A DNA stretch of 64,000 nucleotides, from assembly GCA_902626725.1 (NCBI GenBank), contig CACOGI010000001.1:62001-126000 (forward strand), written 5' to 3'. Below the pieces are notes generated by a model. It was not told the DNA's origin, did not search any database, and was given only the letters and a program-made list of their open reading frames with translations. The first letter of the stretch is position 1. Each line of letters starts with the position of its first letter. Below are positions 1 through 13,083 of the stretch, piece by piece. This DNA is from an uncultured Pelagibacteraceae bacterium (GTDB lineage: Bacteria; Pseudomonadota; Alphaproteobacteria; Pelagibacterales; Pelagibacteraceae). Made by a program: the position numbers and the translations under genes.

Positions 1-660
1 GTTATAAATCTTCAGAACCCTTCTAGTCTTCCTGACCAAACATTAATAAAATTTATTGAAGAACCATGGATTAAGGCTACAATAATCACGCCTGATCAAT
101 ATTTAGGTTCAATAATAAAATTATGTCAGGATAAAAGGGGAATTCAAATAAATTTGGCTTATTCAGGAAATAGAGCAGTTTTGACTTATGAACTGCCTTT
201 GAACGAAGTGGTTTTTGATTTTAATGACAAGATTAAATCAATGACTAGTGGCTATGCAAGCTTTGACTATGAGATAATTGAACATAGGGAGGGTGACTTA
301 GTTAAGCTAGGAATTTTAGTAAATGGGGAACCAGTCGACGCTCTTGCGATGATGATACACAAAGATTTTGCTCAAAGAACTGGAAGAGAAGTTTGTGAAA
401 AATTAAAAGATTTAATACCAAGACATAATTTTATGATACCTGTTCAGGCAGCTATTGGAGGAAAAATAATTGCTAGAGAAACAATTAAAGGATTTAAAAA
501 AGATGTTTTGACTAAAATCCATGGAGGTGGAGCAACTGATAGGAAAAGAAAATTATTAGAGAAACAAAAAAAGGGTAAAGCAAGAGCCAAACAATTTGGA
601 AGAGTAGAAATTCCTCAAGAAGCATTTATAGGTGTATTGAAAATAAATAAAGATAATTAA
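1..660 (+). CDS. lepA: Elongation factor 4 (LepA), C-terminal part, truncated at window start
   Basis: Frame is open from base 1 ([49 protein letters not shown]...) into the listed ORF; LepA C-terminal signatures. Confidence 0.95.
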   Translation, partial: VINLQNPSSLPDQTLIKFIEEPWIKATIITPDQYLGSIIKLCQDKRGIQINLAYSGNRAVLTYELPLNEVVFDFNDKIKSMTSGYASFDYEIIEHREGDLVKLGILVNGEPVDALAMMIHKDFAQRTGREVCEKLKDLIPRHNFMIPVQAAIGGKIIARETIKGFKKDVLTKIHGGGATDRKRKLLEKQKKGKARAKQFGRVEIPQEAFIGVLKINKDN

Positions 661-1479
661 ATGAAAATATACGATTGTTTTTCTTACTGGGATGAGGACC
701 TGTTATTAGATTTGAGACTCAATATTCTTGATGATTTTGTAGATTATTTTGTCATAGTAGAAGGCAATAAAACATGGCAAAATAATTCTAAAAAACTTAA
801 ATTTAACAAAGATAATTTTTCTAAATTTAAAGATAAAATAATCTACATTCCAGTTGAGGATATGCCCGATGGCGACAATCCGTATATCAGAGAAAATTAT
901 CAAAGAAATGCTATTTCTCGTGGATTAAATCAAGCTAGTGATGATGATTATATTATAATTTCTGATTTGGATGAAATCCCTAATCCAAAAAAAATTCAGT
1001 CTTTCAATAAAAATATGAAATTTGCAGTATTTAAACAAATGCATTTTTATTACAAAATAAACCTTCAAAGCCAAAAGAATCCTTTTTGGTTTGGCAGTAG
1101 AATTTGTATAAAAAAATACTTAAAATCACCTCAATGGCTTAGAAATTTGAAATTTAAAAAAAGACCATTTTGGAGGGTAGATAAATTGAGACTGAATAAT
1201 ATAATTGATGGGGGAGGTTGGCATTTCTGTAACTTAAAAATACCTGAACAACTTTTATATAAATATAAAAATCTTTGTGAAACAAATGATCCACATGTTT
1301 TTAATGAAAAAATTGACGAAAAGTATCTAAACTTAGATGAAATTAAAAAAAGAATAATTGAAGGAAAAGATATAATTGGAAGAGATGAAAGCTATAATTA
1401 TGTAAATTTAGATGACAAATTTCCAGAGTTTATTTTAAAAAATAAAGAAATTTATCAAGATTGGATAATTAAAAAGTAA
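661..1479 (+). CDS. Glycosyltransferase family 17-like protein
   Basis: MKIYDCFSYWDEDLLLDLRLNILDDFVDYFVIVEGNKTWQ..., ISDLDEIPNP; resembles GT17 proteins. Confidence 0.75.
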   Translation: MKIYDCFSYWDEDLLLDLRLNILDDFVDYFVIVEGNKTWQNNSKKLKFNKDNFSKFKDKIIYIPVEDMPDGDNPYIRENYQRNAISRGLNQASDDDYIIISDLDEIPNPKKIQSFNKNMKFAVFKQMHFYYKINLQSQKNPFWFGSRICIKKYLKSPQWLRNLKFKKRPFWRVDKLRLNNIIDGGGWHFCNLKIPEQLLYKYKNLCETNDPHVFNEKIDEKYLNLDEIKKRIIEGKDIIGRDESYNYVNLDDKFPEFILKNKEIYQDWIIKK

Positions 1480-1501
1480 GATTATATTGTATTAAAAGTA
1501 T

Positions 1502-2212
1502 ATGAAAAAAAAAATTATAGTTACTGGTGGGTCAGGACGGTTTGGTAAATTTTTAAAAGATTATTCATCTAAGTATAAATTGTTATTTCCAAACAAAAAA
1601 GAATTAAATATTCTAAACGAAAAAAATATAAGAACTTATCTTGATAAAAAAAAAGTTGACATATTGATTCATTTAGCAGGTTTATCTAGACCAATGAAAA
1701 TTCATGAAAAAGATATTATAAAAAGTATAAATCTTAATATAATTGGCACTGCAAATATTACGAAGGTGTGTTCAGAGAAAAAAATTAAATTGATTTATTT
1801 TTCGACAAACTATGTTTATCCTGGCTCAAAAGGAAATTATAAAGAGCATGATCCAGTTCTTCCAATAAATAATTATGCCTGGTCTAAACTTGGTGGCGAA
1901 GCATCTGTTCAATTGTATAAAAATTCACTTATTCTGAGGGTTTGTATGACTGAAAAACCTTTTGTACATAAGTCGGCTTTTGCAAATGTTAAGACAAGCT
2001 TTATGTATCACGAGGATGTAGCAAAAATACTTTTCAAAGTATTATATAAAAAAGGTATAATTAACATTGGAGGAAATCCTCAATATATTTATGATTTCGC
2101 CAAAAAAGAGAATTTGAAAATTAAAAAAAAGTTTTTAAAAAAAATGAATAATTACGGAGTCCCAATGGATTCATCTATGAATTTATCAAAACTTAAAAAA
2201 ATAATATCTTAA
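1502..2212 (+). CDS. NAD-dependent epimerase / RmlD-like sugar-nucleotide reductase
   Basis: N-terminal Rossmann GGSGRFGK, LIHLAGLSRP, NNYAWSKLGGE (YxxxK). Confidence 0.75.
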   Translation: MKKKIIVTGGSGRFGKFLKDYSSKYKLLFPNKKELNILNEKNIRTYLDKKKVDILIHLAGLSRPMKIHEKDIIKSINLNIIGTANITKVCSEKKIKLIYFSTNYVYPGSKGNYKEHDPVLPINNYAWSKLGGEASVQLYKNSLILRVCMTEKPFVHKSAFANVKTSFMYHEDVAKILFKVLYKKGIINIGGNPQYIYDFAKKENLKIKKKFLKKMNNYGVPMDSSMNLSKLKKIIS

Positions 2213-2235
2213 AGATTAAAAGAAATTTATCTACA

Positions 2236-3033
2236 ATGGAAAAATTAAGAATTTATTGTGTAACTAATAAAAAATTAGATTTCCTTAATAATTCTTGTTA
2301 TCAAATTGCCTGGGTTGGTAAAGAAAAACCTTTATCAAATTATATTCTCTGTAATCAAGGAGATAATATTTTTCATAAAGAAAAATATTATTCAGAGTTG
2401 ACCTTTCATTACTGGTACTGGAAAAATTTATTGAATAAAGAATCTGATAACCAATGGGTAGGTTTTTGTCAAAAAAGGCGTTATTGGTTAAAGGATAAAA
2501 GTCAAAATTTTATTTCAAAAGTGAATCTAAATGAAAATTTATTAGTCGAGTTAGATATAAATAATCGCAAAATTAATTCTATCATTTGTGATCCAATAGA
2601 AATTTCTGGAGCAAAAAAAATCAAGATGATAAAGAGAGGCTGGAAAAACTTAATAAAAAAACCAAGTATATTATTTAACAAAAATGAGCAAAATATAAAA
2701 TTTCATTTTGATATGCACCATGGTTTTGGCAACTTAACTAAAGCCATAGATCTTCTGGATGATCAGGATAAAAATGAATTTCTTTCTTATGTTGAGAAAA
2801 ATACAAAATATAATCCACATATTATGTTTATTGCAAAAAAAGAAATTTTAAAAAAATGGTTTAGTACATTATTCCCATGGTTAGAGAGATGTGAAAAAGT
2901 TTTTGGATTTGACGATTTGCAAGGTTATGATACCACAAGGCTTTATGCTTATCTTGCAGAAAGATACCTTTCTTTTTGGTTCAAAAAATATACAGTTTTT
3001 AAGGAACAGCAATGGGTGCTTATTGATGAATAA
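2236..3033 (+). CDS. DUF4422-like putative glycosyltransferase
   Basis: IYCVTNKKLDFLN...GDNIFHKEKYYSELTFHYWYWKNLL...VGFCQKRRYW; DUF4422-like pattern by eye. Confidence 0.5.
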   Translation: MEKLRIYCVTNKKLDFLNNSCYQIAWVGKEKPLSNYILCNQGDNIFHKEKYYSELTFHYWYWKNLLNKESDNQWVGFCQKRRYWLKDKSQNFISKVNLNENLLVELDINNRKINSIICDPIEISGAKKIKMIKRGWKNLIKKPSILFNKNEQNIKFHFDMHHGFGNLTKAIDLLDDQDKNEFLSYVEKNTKYNPHIMFIAKKEILKKWFSTLFPWLERCEKVFGFDDLQGYDTTRLYAYLAERYLSFWFKKYTVFKEQQWVLIDE

Positions 3034-3036
3034 ATA

Positions 3037-4020
3037 ATGAAAATTTTAATTACAGGATGCTCAGGTTATATAGGAAGTTGTTTAAGTAATTATTTAAAAA
3101 TAAAAGGTAAGATTTATTTTCTTGATAAAGATAGACCAAAAAGCTTTACAAATATAAAAAAAAATTTTTTTAAATGTAATTTAAACAATCTTAAAAATAC
3201 AGAGAGAGTAATTAAAAAAATTCGACCGGATGTGGTAATTCACCTAGCTGCTAAATCTACAGTAAATCACAAAATTAAAAAAAGTTCATACATATTAAAC
3301 AATATCAAGGCAACCAAAAATCTTATTAAAGCTATGAATAAGTTTGATGTTAATAAAATTATTTTTTCAAGTACTGCGGCTGTATATAATGAAAATAAAA
3401 AATTGATTAAGGAAAATGATTATTTAAAACCAATTAGCAATTATGGAAAAACAAAACTTTTTGCAGAAAAAGAAATTATTAAAAATAAAAAAATCAATTA
3501 TATTATTTTAAGATTTTTTAATGTTGCTGGGAGTCTTACAAATAGTTCTATTGGAGAATTTCATAATCCAGAGACACATTTAATACCCATTTCTGTCTTT
3601 AGTGCGCTAAAAAATAAATCAATTAATATTTTTGGCTCAAATTATAAAACAAGCGATGGGACGTGTATTAGAGATTATGTACATGTAAAAGATATTTGTT
3701 CAGCAATTGAGAAATCTATTTTTTATTTTAAGAAAAAAAAATCATTAGTTGTAAATATTGGAAGTGGAAAGGGCACATCTAATAGAAGGATGCTAGTTAC
3801 CTTATCAAAAATTACAAAAAAAAAAGTTAAAATTTCATTTTTAAAAAAAAGAAAAGGCGATCAGGCTATTTTAGTTTGTAGTATTGATAAAGCTAAAAAA
3901 ATATTAAAATGGAAACCTAGGTATTCAAAAATAGAGAATATTTTAAAAGATGAAATCAGTTGGTCAAATTTTTTGATTAAGAAAAATATAAATAGAAAAT
4001 TTTTAAGTGTACAAAAATAG
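3037..4020 (+). CDS. galE: UDP-glucose 4-epimerase-like
   Basis: ITGCSGYIGS, HLAAKSTV, SNYGKTKLFAE, DGTCIRDYVHVKD. Confidence 0.85.
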   Translation: MKILITGCSGYIGSCLSNYLKIKGKIYFLDKDRPKSFTNIKKNFFKCNLNNLKNTERVIKKIRPDVVIHLAAKSTVNHKIKKSSYILNNIKATKNLIKAMNKFDVNKIIFSSTAAVYNENKKLIKENDYLKPISNYGKTKLFAEKEIIKNKKINYIILRFFNVAGSLTNSSIGEFHNPETHLIPISVFSALKNKSINIFGSNYKTSDGTCIRDYVHVKDICSAIEKSIFYFKKKKSLVVNIGSGKGTSNRRMLVTLSKITKKKVKISFLKKRKGDQAILVCSIDKAKKILKWKPRYSKIENILKDEISWSNFLIKKNINRKFLSVQK

Positions 4021-4873
4021 AAAAATTGTATTTGTTGCATTTGCATCATTAGATCTAAAATTAAGTGCAGAAAGAATTAAAAGTCAAGCACTTGAAACAA
4101 AATATTATGATGATATCAAAATTTTTGACTCTAATGATTTTGATTCTCAAATGAGGGAAACTTACAGAAATTTAAAATCTAGTCAAAAAAAAAGAGGTCA
4201 TGGTTACTGGTTTTGGAAACCCATTATATTAAAAAAAGTAATGGAAGAAATAGATGCAGGAAATATAATTCATTATGCAGATGTTGGATGTCATATTCAA
4301 AATAAGAATAAAAGGTTTTATGAATATCTTGACATAATGATTGATAGCAATATCTCTATATTACCTTTTCAGTATCATCTAGAAAATGTGAGTAATATGA
4401 ACGAAATTATTTTTCAGAAAAGGGAAGAATTTAAATATACAAAAGCAGATTTATTAGATTATTTTGGATGTCTTCACCAAAAAAATATTACCCATACCCC
4501 TCAATTTTGGTCAGGAACATTTTTTATGGAAAAAACAAATGATTCAGAAATTTTTCTAACAGAATGGGATGAAGTTTGGAAAAATAATTTTGAATTAGTC
4601 GATGATAGTGTTTCTAAAATTGAGAATTTTGATGGTTTCATAGAAAATAGACATGATCAAAGCATTTTCTCAATTTTATGTAAAAAAAAGGGCATAAAAT
4701 CTCTATCTGCATACGAATGTGAATGGGGTGAAAAAAATGGCGCTAGAACTTGGGAACATAATAAAGATAATCCTATTTTAGCAAAAAGAGATAAACGATA
4801 TAATTTTTTAAAAAGATTCATCAACAGACAATTAAGAAATTATAATAGATATAAAAAAAAATTATTAGGTTAA
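4007..4873 (+). CDS. Hypothetical protein, possibly a GT-A-like glycosyltransferase
   Basis: GTG start overlapping galE by 14 nt; HYADVGCHIQ, FWSGTFFMEK, ENRHDQSIFSIL motifs; last gene of the glycan cassette. Confidence 0.45.
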   Translation: MYKNRKIVFVAFASLDLKLSAERIKSQALETKYYDDIKIFDSNDFDSQMRETYRNLKSSQKKRGHGYWFWKPIILKKVMEEIDAGNIIHYADVGCHIQNKNKRFYEYLDIMIDSNISILPFQYHLENVSNMNEIIFQKREEFKYTKADLLDYFGCLHQKNITHTPQFWSGTFFMEKTNDSEIFLTEWDEVWKNNFELVDDSVSKIENFDGFIENRHDQSIFSILCKKKGIKSLSAYECEWGEKNGARTWEHNKDNPILAKRDKRYNFLKRFINRQLRNYNRYKKKLLG

Positions 4874-4877
4874 TTAT

Positions 4878-4967
4878 GGAGAGGTGGCCGAGTGGTTGAA
4901 GGCGCACGCTTGGAAAGCGTGTAAAGGGGAAACTCTTTCATGGGTTCGAATCCCATCCTCTCCGCCA
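4878..4967 (+). tRNA. tRNA-Ser (GGA), CCA encoded
   Basis: Full cloverleaf with long variable arm, anticodon loop cttGGAaag, T-arm GGGTTCGAATCCC. Confidence 0.95.
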
Positions 4968-5028
4968 TGAAATAAGCCTTATTTTTCAAGCATAATCTAT
5001 TAAATTTACTACTATTAGCAAAAGATAA

Positions 5029-7140
<2,112 letters not shown>

Positions 7141-7143
7141 GAA

Positions 7144-8424
7144 ATGAAGTTTTTTGAAACTTCAAAATATCATTCGTTTAAAAAATCGACTTATATAACA
7201 CTCAGATGGATTGGCATTATTGGTCAATTAATTGCAGTAAACTTTGTATATTTTATTTTAGGATTTGAATTTGATTTTTTCACATCAAATTTTGCTATAT
7301 TCTTAGGTATTTTAAGTAATTTATATTTAATTTATATTTATAAAAAAACTCAGTTATCAGATAGATCTGCTTTTTTATTTTTACTAATTGATATTTTACA
7401 ATTGGGAATATTACTCTATTTGTCTGGAGGAATTATTAATCCATTTATTATTTTTATAATTATTCCAAGTGTATTTTCCTCATCTAACCTTAGTTTTAAA
7501 ACTAATACTTTACTGGTAATTTTAACAACTGTAATAATTGTTTTTCTTACTTTTTTCTCAGAAGATTTGCCAGCACCATTGAGTGATCATTTCCATGTAA
7601 GTCCTTATTATTTCTATTCGATACCAATAGCTCTAATAGTAGCATTAATTTTTTTAAATTACTTTGCGATGACATTCGGAACTCAATCAAGACTCAGGAA
7701 AGAAGCTTTAGCAAAAATGGAGGAAGTCATGGCAAAAGAGCATGAAATGCTCTCATTAGGAGGCCAGGCAGCAGCAGCAGCACATTCACTTGGTACACCT
7801 TTATCAACAATAAAGATTATTACTCAAGAGTTATTAAAGCAGTTAAAGGATAATAAAGAAGTAATTCAAGATATTGAACTATTAGAAAGTCAAGTTGAGA
7901 GGTGTAATCAGATATTAAAAAGATTATCTTTAAATCCAAATCAAGAAGATGATTTTATAGATGAAGATTTAACAATGAGAGATTACATTAAAGAAATTGT
8001 TTATTCATTTAAAGAAACTAGTGATAAGAAATTTATCTTAAATTTTGATCAAGACTCCAATAAAAAAAAAATTACCAAATCAATAGAAATTGTTTATGGA
8101 TTGAGAAATTTTATTGGTAATGCAAATAAGTTTAGTGAAAAGAATATATTTATTACCTTAAAAAGTGATAATCAATTTACTGAAGTAATTATAGAAGATG
8201 ATGGTCCAGGTTATCCTTATGATATCATTTCAAAAATAGGTGAACCATATCTCAAGTCTTTAAAAAAAATAGAAAAAAATAAAATAGGGCTTGGGCTAGG
8301 ATTATTTATTGGAAAGACATTACTTGAAAAAAATTTTGCTTTTTTACAGTTCAGAAATTCAGAAACACGAGGAGGAGCCGAGGTCATAATTAAATGGAAA
8401 AATAAAGATTTATTTAATATTTAG
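7144..8424 (+). CDS. regB: RegB/PrrB-type redox sensor histidine kinase
   Basis: N-terminal TM segments, [21 protein letters not shown]-box, [14 protein letters not shown] ATPase motif. Confidence 0.8.
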   Translation: MKFFETSKYHSFKKSTYITLRWIGIIGQLIAVNFVYFILGFEFDFFTSNFAIFLGILSNLYLIYIYKKTQLSDRSAFLFLLIDILQLGILLYLSGGIINPFIIFIIIPSVFSSSNLSFKTNTLLVILTTVIIVFLTFFSEDLPAPLSDHFHVSPYYFYSIPIALIVALIFLNYFAMTFGTQSRLRKEALAKMEEVMAKEHEMLSLGGQAAAAAHSLGTPLSTIKIITQELLKQLKDNKEVIQDIELLESQVERCNQILKRLSLNPNQEDDFIDEDLTMRDYIKEIVYSFKETSDKKFILNFDQDSNKKKITKSIEIVYGLRNFIGNANKFSEKNIFITLKSDNQFTEVIIEDDGPGYPYDIISKIGEPYLKSLKKIEKNKIGLGLGLFIGKTLLEKNFAFLQFRNSETRGGAEVIIKWKNKDLFNI

Positions 8425-10220
8425 TGATATTTCTTTTTAGTTTCAAATAAAGAACTTAATTGTGAAACCATTACGTCACCAAGTTCATTTACATCGGTAA
8501 TTTTAATTGCTTTATTATAATATCTTGATACATCATGACCAATTCCAATAGCAAGTATTTCTATCTCTGACTTTTCCTCAATAAATTTTACTATTTTTTT
8601 TAGATGTTTCTCTAAAAAGTCACCTGAATTAACAGATAAAGTTGAGTCATCGACTGGGGCTCCATCCGATATAACCATTAAAATTTTTCTTTCCTCTCTT
8701 CTTTTTTTTAATCTGTTATAAGCCCAAGCAATAGCTTCTCCATCTATATTTTCTTTAAGTAATCCTTCTTTTAACATTAATCCCAAGTTATTTTTTGCTT
8801 GTCTCCAATGAGTATCTCCACTTTTATAGATAATATGTCTTAGGTCATTTAACCTTCCTGGATTTTTCGGTTTGTTATTTTTGTTCCATTTTTCTCTACT
8901 TTGGCCACCTTTCCAGTTTTTTGTAGTAAAACCTAAAATTTCTACTTTTACAGAACATCTTTCCAAAGTTCTTGAGAGAATATCTGCACATATAGCAGCT
9001 ATAGTAATTGGTCTTCCGCGCATAGAACCAGAGTTGTCAATCAGTAACGTTACAATTGTATCTTTGAAATCCAAATCTTTCTCCTTTTTAAAAGATAGAG
9101 AATTATAGGGGTCCATAATAATTCTAGTTAATTTCGAGCTATCCAATAAACCTTCCTCCAAATCAAAGTTCCAAGACCGATTTTGTTTAGCCAAAAGTTG
9201 TCTTTGAAGTTTATTTGCTAATTTTGTTATTATATCGTGAAATCCTATTAGTTGTTGATCAAGATTTTTTCTAAGCTTAAAAGACTCCTCTGTGCTTTCA
9301 AGATTTTCAGCTTTAATTATTTCATCAAACTCATTCGTAAAAATTTTATAATCAAGATTTAATTCTTTGCTGGATTTTTGAACTATTTGTTCAGAATTTT
9401 GTTCATTTTGATCAATTTCGCTCAGTTGATCATCTAAATTAAATTCGTCTATATCATAATCAGAGTCTATTGAAGACTCTGTATCGTCTTTAGCACTTTG
9501 TTCTTTCTTATCCTCTTGTTCAGATTTATCATCTTCATTAGAAGGGTTCTCTTTTCCATCTTCACTATTTTCTTCCTTGTTTTCTTCAATTTCCTCAGTA
9601 TCGAAAATATCCATTTCTTGAAGTATTTCTGAAAATTTAGAACTATAAATATTTTGATTTTCTAAATTGTTTTTTAAAAAATCAAAATGTTTTTTGACTG
9701 ATTTGTCAAAATCTTTTTCCCAATAGCTCAATTTTTTCTCTGAAATTGAGTTCAATTGAATTTTTTGGAAATTTTTAAGCATATATAACTCAAAAGCCTC
9801 TGTTACTTGGATATCTTCTCTTGAATTAATTTTTTGATCTTTTTTTAAGTTGATTTTTTGAAAATAATTTTCATTAAGATTCTTTTCAATTCCTTTTAAC
9901 ATTTGGCAACCCAATAATTCATATCTTGTTTTTTCTGCAATCGTGTAAAGAGATCTACACGAAGAGTTTTTTGGCAGATTGTTTTTAAATATGTCAGGGT
10001 TAGAAAATTTTTTTTCTAAAGCCTTCGAGTCAAATTCTGCTCTAAGCCTAATAAAATCTTGAGGGCTTGATAAAGCGTCAATAGCAGCTATTCCAGAATT
10101 ATTAGAACTTGTTTTTTTTGAATCTTCATTTTTTAGCTTAAAATCTTCAGATATTACCTTCATTGTAGAAGTTAATGCTTGTCTCATTTTTTCTTTAAGA
10201 GAAGATATTTTACTATTCAT
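8421..10220 (-). CDS. cobT: CobT-like VWA protein (cobaltochelatase subunit family)
   Basis: Very acidic central linker and C-terminal VWA with [19 protein letters not shown]; adjacent to cobS. Confidence 0.85.
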   Translation of the reverse strand: MNSKISSLKEKMRQALTSTMKVISEDFKLKNEDSKKTSSNNSGIAAIDALSSPQDFIRLRAEFDSKALEKKFSNPDIFKNNLPKNSSCRSLYTIAEKTRYELLGCQMLKGIEKNLNENYFQKINLKKDQKINSREDIQVTEAFELYMLKNFQKIQLNSISEKKLSYWEKDFDKSVKKHFDFLKNNLENQNIYSSKFSEILQEMDIFDTEEIEENKEENSEDGKENPSNEDDKSEQEDKKEQSAKDDTESSIDSDYDIDEFNLDDQLSEIDQNEQNSEQIVQKSSKELNLDYKIFTNEFDEIIKAENLESTEESFKLRKNLDQQLIGFHDIITKLANKLQRQLLAKQNRSWNFDLEEGLLDSSKLTRIIMDPYNSLSFKKEKDLDFKDTIVTLLIDNSGSMRGRPITIAAICADILSRTLERCSVKVEILGFTTKNWKGGQSREKWNKNNKPKNPGRLNDLRHIIYKSGDTHWRQAKNNLGLMLKEGLLKENIDGEAIAWAYNRLKKRREERKILMVISDGAPVDDSTLSVNSGDFLEKHLKKIVKFIEEKSEIEILAIGIGHDVSRYYNKAIKITDVNELGDVMVSQLSSLFETKKKYH

Positions 10221-11195
10221 TTATATTTGAATATTAATCAATGATTCTGGTAATTCTTCTCCAAAACATCTCTGATAATATTCTGCGATTGTATTTTTTT
10301 CTAAATCGTCACATTTATTTAAAAAAGTTACTCTAAAAGCATACCCGGTGTCTTTAAATATTTCTGTGTTTTCTGCCCAATGCAGTACTGTTCTTGGACT
10401 CATTACTGTAGAAATATCTCCAGCAATAAATCCTTTTCGAGTTAAAGATGCAACCTTAATCATATTTGAAATTTTTTCTTTACCTTTAGGATTGTTAAAA
10501 CTTTTGTTTTTTCCTAAAATGATTTCCATTTCTTTATCTAGGCTCAAATAATTTAAAGTTGAAACAATATTCCACCTATCCATTTGACCTTGATTGATTT
10601 GTTGTGTCCCGTGATACAATCCACTGGTGTCTCCCAATCCAACAGTGTTTGAAGTCGCAAACAATCTAAAATATTTATTTTGCTTAATTACTTTATTTTT
10701 GTCAAGAAGAGTGAAGCTTCCTTCAGACTCTAAAACTCTTTGAATTACAAACATCACATCAGGTCTTCCAGCATCATATTCATCAAAAACTAAAGCAACA
10801 GGATTCTGAATAGACCAAGGTAATATGCCTTCATTAAATTGAGTTATTTGTTTTCCATCTTTCAAAACAATGGCATCTTTACCAATTAAGTCTATCCTAG
10901 AAATATGGCTATCAAGATTTACCCTTATGCACGGCCAATTTAATCTTGCAGCAATCTGTTCTATGTGAGTTGATTTCCCAGTTCCATGATATCCTTGAAT
11001 TAAGACTCTTTTATTAAATGCAAAACCAGAAATAATTGCCAAAGTTGTATCTTTATCAAATTTATAATTTTTATCAATTTCAGGAACATATTCTGTTTTT
11101 TTGGAGAAGGCATCTACTTCCATCGTAGAATCTATACCGAATGTTTGTTTAAGTGATAACTTAATATCTGGTTGAATGTTTAAATTAGGTGTCAA
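10221..11195 (-). CDS. cobS: CobS-like MoxR-family AAA+ ATPase
   Basis: [67 protein letters not shown]. Confidence 0.9.
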   Translation of the reverse strand: MTPNLNIQPDIKLSLKQTFGIDSTMEVDAFSKKTEYVPEIDKNYKFDKDTTLAIISGFAFNKRVLIQGYHGTGKSTHIEQIAARLNWPCIRVNLDSHISRIDLIGKDAIVLKDGKQITQFNEGILPWSIQNPVALVFDEYDAGRPDVMFVIQRVLESEGSFTLLDKNKVIKQNKYFRLFATSNTVGLGDTSGLYHGTQQINQGQMDRWNIVSTLNYLSLDKEMEIILGKNKSFNNPKGKEKISNMIKVASLTRKGFIAGDISTVMSPRTVLHWAENTEIFKDTGYAFRVTFLNKCDDLEKNTIAEYYQRCFGEELPESLINIQI

Positions 11196-11712
11196 TTTTT
11201 TCTCTATAAGTATTTTTTAATTGTGTATAAGCTAAAGTAATTAGTTTTAACTTTTCTTCGTATTTTTTATTTCCGGAATTCATATCAGGGTGAAATCTTT
11301 TGACAAGTACTTTGAATTTATCTTGAATCTTAGCCCATTTAATACCCACAGAAATGCCCAAAATACCAAATGCTTTAATATCTTTATGGTCAAATTTAAA
11401 TTGACGCATATGATTTAAGTCGCTTTTAAAATTTTTATTATCAAGCTCATTTTTAAGAGTGTTGTTCCACAAAACTTTAAAAAAATTATCTGAAGAACTA
11501 AAACTTTGTGTAGGTTTATGCCAGATCATATCTGATTTTAAAAAGTTAATTACTTGTTGATCATCCATCCCCGAAAAATAGTTCCAATTTTTATTAAATT
11601 CTTTCACATGTTCTAAACACAAAAGTCTATATTTTTTACTATTATCTTTTTCAATAGGGGCTTTATATTCACCGATCTTATTGCAATTATTCCAGTCACA
11701 TATATTTTTCAT
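11185..11712 (-). CDS. DnaJ-domain protein
   Basis: C-terminal J-domain with [11 protein letters not shown] (HPD motif); next to cobS as in other alphaproteobacteria. Confidence 0.85.
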   Translation of the reverse strand: MKNICDWNNCNKIGEYKAPIEKDNSKKYRLLCLEHVKEFNKNWNYFSGMDDQQVINFLKSDMIWHKPTQSFSSSDNFFKVLWNNTLKNELDNKNFKSDLNHMRQFKFDHKDIKAFGILGISVGIKWAKIQDKFKVLVKRFHPDMNSGNKKYEEKLKLITLAYTQLKNTYREKIDT

Positions 11713-11730
11713 GATATAATAATTATAGTT

Positions 11731-11991
11731 ATGAATATAAATGATTTAATTTCAATAATAAAAAAAAAAATTAAAGATAATATATCTTGTGAGAATATAA
11801 AAGTTGAGGATAAAAGTTTTTTACATAAAAATCATAAAAACAATGATGAAAGTAAATTTCATATTAAATTATCTATAAAGTCTCAAGAGTTAAAAGAAAT
11901 GGATAGAATTGAGAGTAACAAAAAAATTTACAAAATTCTTGATGAAGAAATTAAAAATTCAATCCATTCTTTACAAATTTTAATTCAGTAA
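11731..11991 (+). CDS. BolA family protein
   Basis: Small protein with BolA-like FHIKLSIKSQELKEMDRIESNKKIYKILDEEI; divergent from the dnaJ-like gene. Confidence 0.75.
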   Translation: MNINDLISIIKKKIKDNISCENIKVEDKSFLHKNHKNNDESKFHIKLSIKSQELKEMDRIESNKKIYKILDEEIKNSIHSLQILIQ

Positions 11992-13083
11992 GTTTTTATT
12001 TATAAATGATTTAATTTGCTTACCATTAAATTTTCTTTCTAAAGAAACTTCACCAATTTTTTTTAAAAGCACTAAGTTGATTTTTTCTGAAATATTTTTC
12101 TTGTCTTTCTGCATATAAGACACAATTTTATTAGTATCTTTTTTAGAAAAAAATTTTTTTATGTCGTAGTTTAATTCAGCTTTTTTTAAATGAGATACTA
12201 TTAAATTAAAGTCAGCTTTTTTTAAAATTTTATTTTTTAAACTAAACTTTAAAGCAGAATAAATTCCCAAAATAACAGCCTCACCGTGATTTAATTTTTT
12301 TGAATAATTCATAGAAGCTTCATAAGCATGAGCAAAAGTATGTCCAAAATTTAATATTTTTCTTAAATTAGTTTCATTCTCATCTTTTTGAACAATTTCT
12401 CTTTTAATTTTACAACTCTCAAAGATTGCTTTTTCAATAAATGGGGATTTGAGATTAAGAATTTTTTTTACATTTTTATTCAAATAATTAAAATTTTTAT
12501 TTTTTGAAATGATTGAATGTTTTAAAATTTCTGCATAACCACATATTATTTCTCTTTTTGGTAAACTTTTTAAAAAGATTGTATCTGCTAAGACTAAATT
12601 TGGTTGATAAAAACTTCCAATTAAATTTTTGCCATAAGTCGTATTTACTCCAGTTTTTCCACCAACAGATGAGTCTACTTGAGATAAAAGCGTTGTAGGT
12701 ATATTAATAAATTTTAAGCCTCTTTTGTATAAACTTGCAGCAAAACCACCAGTATCGCCTGTTATTCCTCCACCTATAGTTATGAAGCAATCATTCCTAT
12801 TAAAATTGTTTCCTTGAAGCAAATTTAAAATTTTAATGACAGTATTTATATTTTTATTTTTTTCGGAAGAGTGAAATTTATAAATTATTTTTTTTTGTTT
12901 TATAGAGTTTATTAATTTCCGAGCAATTTTTTTTTGTATTTTACTATCAATGAGTATAAAGCATTTATTTAAAGAAATTGAATTTTCTTTAAGAATTTTT
13001 GATAATTTATGAGATGTATTTGTCCCAATTATAATTGAATATCTACCATTTTTTGTTTTAACGTTTAGTCTATTTTTTTTCAT
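11980..13083 (-). CDS. aroB: 3-dehydroquinate synthase
   Basis: GGGITGDTGGFAASLYKRG, PTTLLSQVDSSVGGKTGVN, GHTFAHAYE. Confidence 0.95.
   Translation of the reverse strand: MKKNRLNVKTKNGRYSIIIGTNTSHKLSKILKENSISLNKCFILIDSKIQKKIARKLINSIKQKKIIYKFHSSEKNKNINTVIKILNLLQGNNFNRNDCFITIGGGITGDTGGFAASLYKRGLKFINIPTTLLSQVDSSVGGKTGVNTTYGKNLIGSFYQPNLVLADTIFLKSLPKREIICGYAEILKHSIISKNKNFNYLNKNVKKILNLKSPFIEKAIFESCKIKREIVQKDENETNLRKILNFGHTFAHAYEASMNYSKKLNHGEAVILGIYSALKFSLKNKILKKADFNLIVSHLKKAELNYDIKKFFSKKDTNKIVSYMQKDKKNISEKINLVLLKKIGEVSLERKFNGKQIKSFINKNLLN

Noticed and set aside
4969-4988. Small inverted repeat AAATAAG-C-CTTATTT after tRNA-Ser as a terminator
   Set aside because: Short AT-only arms and almost no loop; too weak to call confidently.
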